DNA from: Bacteroidales bacterium
GTDB lineage: Bacteria > Bacteroidota > Bacteroidia > Bacteroidales > VadinHA17
Assembly (NCBI GenBank): GCA_003518245.1
Contig: DOZA01000330.1
Coordinates: 1 to 5,620, forward strand
DNA length: 5,620 nucleotides
Direction: 5' to 3'
In this document: piece after piece, positions 1 to 5,452 of the stretch
How the letters are laid out: the number at the start of each line of letters is the position of its first letter
Position numbering within the stretch: position 1 is the first letter of the stretch
The notes under the pieces: model-generated
What the model saw: the letters and a program-made list of their open reading frames with translations, nothing else
Told to the model about the DNA's origin: nothing
Database searches by the model: none
Translations under genes and position numbers: made by a program

Positions 1-167
1 ATATACGTAAGTCAGCTATGGATGCAGTATTCTCTATTGATGGGGATAATAAGAATGAGATGTCAGAGCTGGTTAATGAGCTTTGCGAAACAGCAGGTGT
101 CAATGTGAAAGAGCTACGCAGGGAAATAGCAGACAAACTGATAGAAGATAACAGCTACAGGTTTTAA
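1..167 (+). CDS. 3' end of an unrecognised protein (partial)
   Basis: An open frame enters from the left edge (first full codon at base 3) and stops at TAA 165-167, giving the last 54 residues of a longer protein. The tail is soluble, highly charged and probably helical: it reads IRKSAMDAVFSIDGD at the start and ends KLIEDNSYRF, with two Glu/Lys-rich helical stretches between. There is no membrane segment, metal motif or catalytic signature that I recognise, so I give no function. The codon choice and smooth charge pattern look like real coding sequence. It runs tail-to-tail into the GH18 gene with a gap of only 15 bp, so it belongs to a different transcript and says little about the neighbours. 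The missing 5' part lies outside the window. Confidence 0.7.
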   Translation, partial: IRKSAMDAVFSIDGDNKNEMSELVNELCETAGVNVKELRREIADKLIEDNSYRF

Positions 168-176
168 TTTTTTTTT
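135..176 (+). terminator. possible weak intrinsic terminator of the partial upstream gene
   Basis: A run of nine T (168-176) directly follows the stop codon of the upstream partial gene. Upstream, AAACTG (135-140) can pair with CAG-(G)-TTT (158-164) with one bulged G, giving a weak six-pair stem with a loop of about 17 nt that overlaps the end of the gene. The T-run is clear; the stem is poor. The opposite strand has an A-run here, so the site would work only for rightward transcription. Confidence 0.25.
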
Positions 177-182
177 AGGTAT

Positions 183-1148
183 TTATCTTCCTGCTTCTGA
201 AAGGATGGCTGCCATGAGACTGTAGGGTGAATTAAGTGCAACATCCATTGATAATTCCCATGCCATTATCCCTCCCGTACCATACCGTATTAGAAAATTG
301 GTTTTGGCACGTAAGAGATCCCTGCCGTTATAACTGTATACCCCGTAATTGTTTGAAGAGGGTTCAGGCATGGTAAGTTCGACAATATCCCTGTAAACAT
401 AATAGCGTGGAGAAGTGTCACCCTCTACATAAGGCCTTTTAGCATAGAAGGGAACGCCCATTATTATTTTCTCTTTTGGTACACCTGCTGACACATAACG
501 GTAGGTATAGTCTGCGAACATATCAAGAGGAACCTGGTTACCTTCATTATCAAAAAAACCATAAGTCATTACATTAACATAATCGATCTGTTCCTGAAAG
601 CTTGCTGTATATTCTGACTCTGATGCCGTCATGGCTACTGAGAACATCATATTATTAGCCTTGGTTGAGTCAGAAAGAGTATTTATAAGCGAAATAAAAT
701 CGTCATGTGTTATAGGTTCCGGGTATCCTTCCCAGTCGAGATCCACCCCGTCAATATGTCTCTCCCGGCAAAATTGCATCAGGTTTGTCACATAACTTAT
801 TCTCTTATCAGGATCCTCAGCCATAGGGAAAATGTATTCTGATTCATAATACCCACCGATTACAATAAAAAGCCTGGTACCGGAACCCTCTATCTGGTTC
901 TTAATGATTGTTATATTATCATCCATGCCTTCTGGAATATAAAATCCTCCTTCCTGGTCGGGTGTAATGGAAAAATAATATACTATATCCAGGTCATCGA
1001 GCATGTTAAGATCAATATTATCCATTCCCCATGAAGGAAGATAACCGGCAATTAGCAGATCAGCAGGGATCTTATTATACGGTTCTTCCTTCTTACAACC
1101 TGCAAGAACAGCAATGCTCAAAAGGAATATTATTAATGTTTTTTTCAT
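183..1148 (-). CDS. GH18 family glycoside hydrolase lipoprotein (chitinase / endo-beta-N-acetylglucosaminidase type)
   Basis: A 321-residue lipoprotein: residues 1-17 are a signal peptide ending in the lipobox LAGC with Cys18, followed by KKEE, which fits a Bacteroidota surface-export signal. The rest is a single TIM-barrel catalytic domain of normal minimal GH18 size. The family signature DGVDLDWE lies at 133-140, giving Asp136, Asp138 and the catalytic acid Glu140. The beta-3 motif VIGGY is at 96-100, the substrate-side VNVMTYGFFD at 191-200 (Tyr196, Asp200), and the barrel-closing Trp297 sits in IMAWELSMD. All residues needed for substrate-assisted retaining hydrolysis at GlcNAc are present, so it should be active. 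Chitin, the chitobiose core of N-glycans, or peptidoglycan-like GlcNAc polymers are all possible substrates. The VMTY and MAWEL motifs look more chitinase-like, while the divergent GH92 neighbour favours a glycoprotein glycan. No carbohydrate-binding module is fused. The start is set by the signal peptide. Confidence 0.93.
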   Translation of the reverse strand: MKKTLIIFLLSIAVLAGCKKEEPYNKIPADLLIAGYLPSWGMDNIDLNMLDDLDIVYYFSITPDQEGGFYIPEGMDDNITIIKNQIEGSGTRLFIVIGGYYESEYIFPMAEDPDKRISYVTNLMQFCRERHIDGVDLDWEGYPEPITHDDFISLINTLSDSTKANNMMFSVAMTASESEYTASFQEQIDYVNVMTYGFFDNEGNQVPLDMFADYTYRYVSAGVPKEKIIMGVPFYAKRPYVEGDTSPRYYVYRDIVELTMPEPSSNNYGVYSYNGRDLLRAKTNFLIRYGTGGIMAWELSMDVALNSPYSLMAAILSEAGR

Positions 1149-1258
1149 ATTTAATAATTCATATGAGGAAACATAAACATGTGGACTGTATCATTATGTG
1201 AAAATAGATGAAAAAATTAATATTTTAGCTCACTAATATATAAATATATAAAACAGTT
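1149..1258. promoter_or_regulatory. divergent promoter region between GH18 and GH92 genes
   Basis: These 110 bp separate two divergently transcribed lipoprotein genes and must hold both promoters and leaders. The stretch is very AT-rich, especially 1201-1255, and has no Shine-Dalgarno sequence ahead of either ATG, as is usual in Bacteroidota. The best -7-like match to TAnnTTTG is TATGTTTC on the minus strand (1175 down to 1168, one mismatch), which would serve GH18, but no convincing -33 TTTG partner lies at the right distance. For GH92 only the loose TATTTTAG around 1221-1228 is seen. The arrangement is certain; the exact promoters are not. Confidence 0.35.
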
Positions 1259-3634
1259 ATGAGATCAAATCTGTTACTCCTTTTTATTATACTTACCTTT
1301 TTATCATGTAAGCGTGAGGATAATTCCGGACCAATACAGTATGTTGATCCGCAGATAGGATCAGTACATGGGAGATGGTTTTTCTATACACCTGCAGCCA
1401 GACCTTTTGGTATGGCTAAGCTGGCACCTCACACAAATGCCTATGGCAGCATGGGTAGCTGGCTCCCATGTGGGTATGATGACAGGCATGAATCAATAGA
1501 AGGTTTCGGCCATTTTCATGAATTCCAGGTTGGAGGACTGGTTTTTATGCCTGTTACAGATAAGATAAAAACATTACCCGGTACCCTGGACAACCCTGAC
1601 AGTGGTTACAGATCCAGGTTCTCAAAAGAGACTGAAGTATCTACCCCGGGTTATTATTCTGTCTTACTGGATGATTATAATATTAAAGCCGAACTGAGTT
1701 CACCGAAAAGGGTAGGACTACACAGGTATACCTACCCTGCGACCGACAGTGCAGGACTAATAATAGACATAGGTCATAAACAGGGGGAAAGCAGTGATGT
1801 TACAGAAGCATATATAGAAAAAACCTCGGGGACTGAACTGGAGGGATATATTATTACTTATCCTGAATATGTCAAGTTCTGTGATGAGGGAAACAGGGTG
1901 AAGATGTATTTCTATATCAGGCTTGACAGGGAACCTGAATCATGGGGTACCTTTACAGATGATACTGTTTATACAGGGTGTGATAAGATAAAGGGAATAT
2001 CAAATGGAATGTACCTCATATTCAATACCAGTAATAATAATATTATTATAGAAATAAGGACAGGATTATCATATACCTCTGTTGAAAATGCCCGCTTAAA
2101 TTATATCGCAGAGGCAGAAGATATAAGCTTTGATGATGCCAGACAATATTCGAGGGATGAATGGAACGAAAAACTATCTGTTATTACAGTTGAGGGAGGA
2201 AAGGAAGAGGACAGGATTAAGTTTTATACCGGACTATACCATGCCCTGCTGGGCAGGGGTCTTGCTAGTGATGTCAACGGCATGTACCCACGGAATGATG
2301 GTACAGCGGGACAGATACCTCTTGATGAGGAAGGCAGGCCTCTTTATAATCATTATAATACAGATGGTATATGGGGAGGGTTCTGGAATCTTGGCCAGCT
2401 CTGGGCCCTGGCATATCCTGATTACCTCAGTGATTACATGCAATCGAACCTTGATTTCAGTGATGAAACAGGCTGGCTGCATGATGGTGTGGCAGCAGGA
2501 GCTTATTCAAACGGTGTTCAGACGAATTATAACGGTCTCATGCTTGCGGCAACATATAATTGTGGTATCAGGGACTTTGATATTGAAAAAGCTTATGCTG
2601 CTGCTTATAAAAATGAAACAGGTTATTCAGGGAGGGATTTTGGTTCAGGTAAATATGATCTTCACTATTTTGTGAATAATGGCTATATACACTCATATGA
2701 CACAACATTATCGAACGGGTGGACCTTCAATTTTGGTGCATCACATACCCTGGAGTTCTGTTTCAGTTCCTTTGCTGTAGCACAGTTCGCAAAAGTACTT
2801 GGTAAGGACGATGACTACAAGAAGCTAATGTACCAGGCCGAAGCATACAAAAGGTTGTTTGATCCCGAGACAAAATTTATAAGACCAAGGGAAGCAGATG
2901 GATCATTTATAGATGAATTTGATCCGATGGAACCATGGAAAGGGTTCCAGGAAGGTAATGCTTTTCAATATACATGGTACGTTCCACATGATCCAGCAGG
3001 GATAATTGACCTGGTAGGCCTGGACCTTTTTAATGAACGTCTTGAGAAAATGTTTACCGAAGCACGTAAAAGTGTATTTGGTGGCGGAGAGGAAATAGAC
3101 AGCTTTTCAGGACTTGAGAAGCTTTATAATCATGGTAATCAACCATGTCTTCATAACGCATGGTTGTTCAATTATTCAGGCAAGCCCTGGCTGACCCAAA
3201 AGTGGGTAAGGACGATCTGCGATGAATTTTATGGTACCAAACCCCTGCATGGGTATGGCTATGGGCAGGATGAAGACCAGGGACAGCTGGGAGCATGGTT
3301 TGTAATGGCCGCAATAGGATTGTTTGATGTGTCAGGACATGCTTTCAGTAAGCCTGTTTACCAGATCGGCAGCCCTCTTTTTGACAGGATAAGAATAAAG
3401 CTAAATCAGGATTATTATAATGGTAATGAGATTGTTATAAAAACAATCAAGGATAAGCCTGAAAGTATTTATATTAGAAATATTAAATTCAATGATGAGA
3501 ATATAAACCAGTACTGGATCAACAGGAATAAATTGACAGATGGTGGCAAACTGCTTATAAAACTGACCGATGAACCGGTTATCGATAGCAGACGAAATAA
3601 TCTGCCTCAGTCAATGAGTGATGAAATACGTTAA
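1259..3634 (+). CDS. GH92 family alpha-mannosidase-like lipoprotein with Gln at the general-acid position
   Basis: A 791-residue lipoprotein (lipobox FLSC, Cys17, then KREDN, fitting surface export). GH92 enzymes are Ca-dependent inverting exo-alpha-mannosidases built of an N-terminal beta-sandwich (here about 25-290) and an (alpha/alpha)6 domain (about 300-715). Family landmarks seen here: YVDPQIGSVHGRW (28-40), RPFGMAKLAPHT (48-59), GFGHFHEFQVGG (82-93), GYRSRFSKETEVSTPGYYSV (116-135), RVGLHRYTYP (151-160), EGNAFQYTWYVPHD (565-578), LYNHGNQPCLHNAWLFNY (622-639), GKPWLTQKWVR (641-651), DEDQGQLGAWFV (671-682) and YQIGSPLFD (701-709). The Asp671/Asp673 pair matches the catalytic base region. 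The usual HGNEP general-acid motif reads HGNQP (Gln628, codon CAA at 3140-3142), and the usual WDTFR-type segment is replaced by IWGGFWNLGQ (371-380). Family membership is certain. Cleavage of plain alpha-1,2-mannosides is doubtful; a substrate with a good leaving group such as mannosyl phosphodiester is my preferred inference. Confidence 0.95.
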   Translation: MRSNLLLLFIILTFLSCKREDNSGPIQYVDPQIGSVHGRWFFYTPAARPFGMAKLAPHTNAYGSMGSWLPCGYDDRHESIEGFGHFHEFQVGGLVFMPVTDKIKTLPGTLDNPDSGYRSRFSKETEVSTPGYYSVLLDDYNIKAELSSPKRVGLHRYTYPATDSAGLIIDIGHKQGESSDVTEAYIEKTSGTELEGYIITYPEYVKFCDEGNRVKMYFYIRLDREPESWGTFTDDTVYTGCDKIKGISNGMYLIFNTSNNNIIIEIRTGLSYTSVENARLNYIAEAEDISFDDARQYSRDEWNEKLSVITVEGGKEEDRIKFYTGLYHALLGRGLASDVNGMYPRNDGTAGQIPLDEEGRPLYNHYNTDGIWGGFWNLGQLWALAYPDYLSDYMQSNLDFSDETGWLHDGVAAGAYSNGVQTNYNGLMLAATYNCGIRDFDIEKAYAAAYKNETGYSGRDFGSGKYDLHYFVNNGYIHSYDTTLSNGWTFNFGASHTLEFCFSSFAVAQFAKVLGKDDDYKKLMYQAEAYKRLFDPETKFIRPREADGSFIDEFDPMEPWKGFQEGNAFQYTWYVPHDPAGIIDLVGLDLFNERLEKMFTEARKSVFGGGEEIDSFSGLEKLYNHGNQPCLHNAWLFNYSGKPWLTQKWVRTICDEFYGTKPLHGYGYGQDEDQGQLGAWFVMAAIGLFDVSGHAFSKPVYQIGSPLFDRIRIKLNQDYYNGNEIVIKTIKDKPESIYIRNIKFNDENINQYWINRNKLTDGGKLLIKLTDEPVIDSRRNNLPQSMSDEIR

Positions 3635-3805
3635 AAAATATAAAAATAACTGACTTGCATCAGTCATAAACGTCATAAAGATCAGTTCCAACCATGTAAA
3701 TGTATTTGTTATGTATTTGTTGCTCTGTCTATGCACTCATATTTAGATGCGATATATTTACCAATTGATAAAGCTTGATTGAATTTAATATAATCAATTT
3801 TAAAT
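3635..3805 (+). promoter_or_regulatory. intergenic region upstream of the cytochrome c lipoprotein gene
   Basis: A 171-bp gene-free stretch. Just after the GH92 stop there is a short dyad, ACTGA (3649-3653) with TCAGT (3660-3664), not followed by a T-run, so it is a poor terminator. GTCATAAA occurs twice (3663-3670 and 3672-3679). TATATTTA at 3753-3760 is one base from the Bacteroidota -7 element TAnnTTTG but lacks a -33 partner. Near the downstream start, TTGAT half-sites occur at 3765-3769 and 3775-3779 and ATCAA at 3793-3797. There is no Shine-Dalgarno sequence before ATG 3806. Confidence 0.4.
3700..3721. repeat. perfect 11-bp tandem duplication
   Basis: ATGTATTTGTT occurs twice back to back (3700-3710 and 3711-3721). 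It lies in the intergenic region ahead of the cytochrome c gene. The two copies each contain TTTG, which resembles a Bacteroidota -33 element, but no well-spaced -7 element follows, so the duplication may be simple slippage. Confidence 0.85.
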
Positions 3806-4204
3806 ATGAATAGAAAGAGAATAAAGGCTGTAATTAATATTACATTCACTTTATTAATTATAGGTATGGTCGGGTTTACAGCATGTGAGAAATACAGCTA
3901 CGATCCACCTGTTTATGTACCACCTGACACTACCCAGCCCTATGATCCTGTTTCTTACAGCCAGAAGATAGCTCCTCTGTTTCCGGCTTATAACTGTACA
4001 GGATGTCATGGAGGCGGAATATCTCCCGACCTGAGAGAATCAAAATCATATGAAGCACTCACCGAGGGGGGATATTTAAACCTGGATTCGTATAGTGAAA
4101 GTGCAGTGGTAGTAAAGATAGAAGATCCGGGTCATGGAGGAACATGGAGTATAGAGGATTTGTGGCTTTTATTTGACTGGATGAATATTACAGTTAGATT
4201 CTAA
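3806..4204 (+). CDS. small c-type cytochrome lipoprotein (one CxxCH heme site)
   Basis: A 132-residue protein with a basic N-terminus (MNRKRIK), a hydrophobic signal segment (about 8-24) and lipobox FTAC with Cys27, so it is exported and lipid-anchored. A Pro/Tyr/Asp-rich linker (29-48) leads into a c-type cytochrome domain: PVSYSQKIAPLF (48-59), the covalent heme motif C64-T-G-C67-H68 followed by GGGISPDL, then KSYEALTEGGYLN (70-82), the usual layout of small Bacteroidota cytochrome lipoproteins. It would pass electrons in the periplasm, probably to or from the membrane cytochrome b encoded 17 bp downstream. The later GHMG-type segment that I expect to give the second axial ligand reads DPGHGGTW (108-115), without Met; Met126 or His110 could substitute. 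The C-terminus, DWMNITVRF, lacks the usual GA-NN-like end, so the tail may be altered. Heme attachment would need the Ccs machinery, whose gene begins at 5453. Confidence 0.85.
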   Translation: MNRKRIKAVINITFTLLIIGMVGFTACEKYSYDPPVYVPPDTTQPYDPVSYSQKIAPLFPAYNCTGCHGGGISPDLRESKSYEALTEGGYLNLDSYSESAVVVKIEDPGHGGTWSIEDLWLLFDWMNITVRF

Positions 4205-4221
4205 ATAATACCGGCATTTGT

Positions 4222-4791
4222 ATGAAAATAGTACTAATTCTAATTTTCACAGGTGTGAGCATGCAGTTTGCTTCATCCGAAAGGACCTTCTCTCTTATCA
4301 GTTTCGAGAGAGCAGTGGCATGGCATAATGTATCAGCTATTATTCTTACTTTTAATTATGTGGTGTTTGTTATTGGGAACAGGATTACATCCAACAGCAA
4401 GTATTATCGTATAAAGAAAGAAAATTTCTGGTCGGATCTGCTTACACAGCTTAAGTTTTATGCTTTTGGCATGTTCAAGAAGGAAAAGCATCCTTTCCCT
4501 GTTACCAATGAGCAGAAATTCAATCCACTCCAGAAGATATCTTATGTTCTGGCAATGTATGTAGGCATGCCGGTAATTATTATTACCGGTATTGGAATGC
4601 TGTTCCCCGAAATACTTATACGACAGTTCTTTGGTGTTAGTGGTCTTCTGATCACTGATATATTGCATGTAATAATGGGTTTCATCCTTACAGTTTTCGT
4701 GGTAATACATATATATACCTGTACACTTGGTAATAAACCTTTAACATTATTTAAAAGCATGATCAACGGATATCATGAGGAGCATGATTAG
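4222..4791 (+). CDS. membrane cytochrome b (b561 / thiosulfate-reductase cytochrome b type), probably N-terminally truncated
   Basis: A 189-residue membrane protein of the di-heme cytochrome b group that links the quinone pool to periplasmic electron carriers. Helices: a shortened first one (about 2-16), then about 33-53, 105-129 and 143-168. Candidate heme ligands are His35 (AWHN) in helix two, and His149 and His163 in the last helix (DILHVIMGF and VIHIYTC). The cytoplasmic loop with FKKEKHPFPVTNEQKFNPLQK (85-105) and the end FKSMINGYHEEH are typical of the Bacteroidota members. The protein starts directly at MKIVLILIFTGVSMQ, whereas relatives begin about 15-20 residues earlier with a W-x-RIWHW-x-N-A-like segment that carries the first-helix heme His. 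The frame is closed upstream by TAG 4195-4197, with no earlier start codon, so this stretch is absent, not misannotated. The protein may bind one heme or be inactive. It lies 17 bp after the cytochrome c gene and is probably cotranscribed. Confidence 0.85.
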   Translation: MKIVLILIFTGVSMQFASSERTFSLISFERAVAWHNVSAIILTFNYVVFVIGNRITSNSKYYRIKKENFWSDLLTQLKFYAFGMFKKEKHPFPVTNEQKFNPLQKISYVLAMYVGMPVIIITGIGMLFPEILIRQFFGVSGLLITDILHVIMGFILTVFVVIHIYTCTLGNKPLTLFKSMINGYHEEHD

Positions 4792-5136
4792 AACCGAACA
4801 GGTAAGTTTGTGAATCAAACCAAATGTTATATGCAGGTAATAAGCAATTTAACAAGGTTGGCAATAAATAATAATAAATTCGATAGTTTTTTCATGAGTG
4901 TGGTTTTAATTTAAATTTCAGTTTATTCTCTACTGATATCATCCGTATGGCAATTTAAGTCTTTTATTTTATTGTTACTTTTATAACAGTATTGATGTTC
5001 TCCTTGCGATTAGGAATAGTTTATCGTAACATTGTTGATAAATATCAACACTTTTAATGTTATTCAACATCACCCATATTGATATCATATTTTACTATTA
5101 TTGTATTATTATGTTTCTTAATCGAGAGGTAAATCT
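4792..5136. other. 345-bp non-coding region between cytochrome b and the Crp/Fnr pseudogene
   Basis: No convincing gene on either strand. Just after the cytochrome b stop, GTTTG (4806-4810) and CAAAC (4816-4820) form a five-pair hairpin without a T-run. TAAGTTTG (4803-4810) matches the -7 consensus TAnnTTTG exactly but has no -33 element. The frame after the cytochrome b stop stays open to about 4914 but encodes a short Asn/Ile-rich peptide without recognisable motifs. The right third is rich in dyads: TTGCGAT/ATCGTAA (5004-5010 and 5023-5029, one mismatch), the FNR-type box, and ATGTT-ATTC-AACAT (5057-5070). TATGTTTC (5110-5117) is a one-mismatch -7 candidate for the pseudogene transcript. 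Confidence 0.6.
5033..5050. promoter_or_regulatory. perfect FNR-type operator (TTGAT-N4-ATCAA) in an 18-bp dyad
   Basis: TGTTGATAAATATCAACA is an uninterrupted inverted repeat with 8-bp arms and a 2-bp centre. Its core, 5035-5048, matches the E. coli FNR consensus TTGAT-N4-ATCAA at every fixed position. It lies 86 bp upstream of the start codon of a Crp/Fnr-family regulator (now a pseudogene) that is followed by a cytochrome c maturation gene, the kind of gene such regulators control. The sequence match is direct. Binding by a Bacteroidota Fnr-like protein is inferred, since the preferred site of this branch is not known to me. Confidence 0.6.
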
Positions 5137-5445
5137 ATGGCAAAAAAGAATATTTGCAATTGTGTTGATTGTGATGAGGGCTGGGCAAATTTCAAAGTTC
5201 TGACGGATTAAGAACTTGTCCTGCTTGAACATAATCGGTATGAAGCTGATTTCAGATCCGGGGAGATGATAATTAAACAATTATCCCCAGCTTCAAATGC
5301 TGTCTTCCTGCGCTCCGGAATGGCCAAAGAAAGTATTGTCAGGATTCTGAAAGATTTCTCCGATGAAGGTATAATATGCTCAGTGTGTCTTGATATAGAG
5401 ATAATTGATAAAGACAAACTACAAATGATATCAGATAACGGATAA
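5137..5445 (+). pseudogene. Crp/Fnr-family transcriptional regulator pseudogene (nonsense codon plus internal deletion)
   Basis: Read from ATG 5137 in one frame, the sequence gives MAKKNICNCVDCDEGWANF-KVLTD, a TAA stop at 5209-5211 (codon 25), then ELVLLEHNRYEADF, SGEMIIKQLSPASNAVF (41-57) and LRSGMAK (58-64), the start of a cyclic-nucleotide-binding-like effector domain of the Bacteroidota Crp/Fnr type. Without a frame change it continues ESIVRILKDFSDEGII (65-80) and IEIIDKDKLQMIS (87-99), which is the recognition-helix end and C-terminal tail of the same family. A full protein would be about 225 residues; 102 codons remain, so roughly 120 residues covering most of the beta-barrel, the dimer helix and the first HTH helix are gone. 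KQGSPASN also reads KQLSPASN. GAGAGGT (5124-5130) is a fair ribosome binding site. Seven bp separate its stop from the next gene, so it was probably first in that operon. The product cannot be functional. Confidence 0.88.
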
Positions 5446-5452
5446 GATAGAT

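Noticed and set aside
2034..2049. Perfect 16-bp AT palindrome (ATAATAATATTATTAT)
   Set aside because: It lies in the GH92 frame where Asn-Asn-Asn-Ile-Ile-Ile codons create it; chance in AT-rich coding DNA is enough.
2234..2482. Minus-strand open frame of 82 codons within GH92
   Set aside because: Antisense shadow of well-supported coding sequence, with no recognisable motif and no start context.
2130..2675. Open plus-strand frame of 181 codons inside the GH92 gene
   Set aside because: It overlaps, in another frame, a region where the GH92 frame shows conserved family motifs; its translation is Met/Ile/Leu-rich with no domain.
3649..3664. Hairpin ACTGA/TCAGT after the GH92 stop as a terminator
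   Set aside because: Only five pairs and no following T-run; too weak to call as a terminator.
4570..4589. Inverted repeat CCGGTAAT-TATT-ATTACCGG in cytochrome b
   Set aside because: It is a clean 8-bp dyad but encodes the third transmembrane helix (PVIIITGI) and has no T-run or promoter context, so I see no reason to call it regulatory.
4333..4766. Two minus-strand open frames (4333-4710 and 4542-4766) opposite cytochrome b
   Set aside because: The plus strand encodes typical cytochrome b helices and loops here; the antisense peptides have no recognisable family.
4803..4810. TAAGTTTG, an exact TAnnTTTG -7 promoter element
   Set aside because: No TTTG-like -33 element 19-21 bp upstream, and the nearest downstream start is over 300 bp away; an isolated 6-base match is expected by chance.
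4831..4914. Possible 27-codon small gene starting at ATG 4831
   Set aside because: No ribosome-binding or compositional support, and the Asn/Ile-rich peptide looks like translated intergenic DNA.
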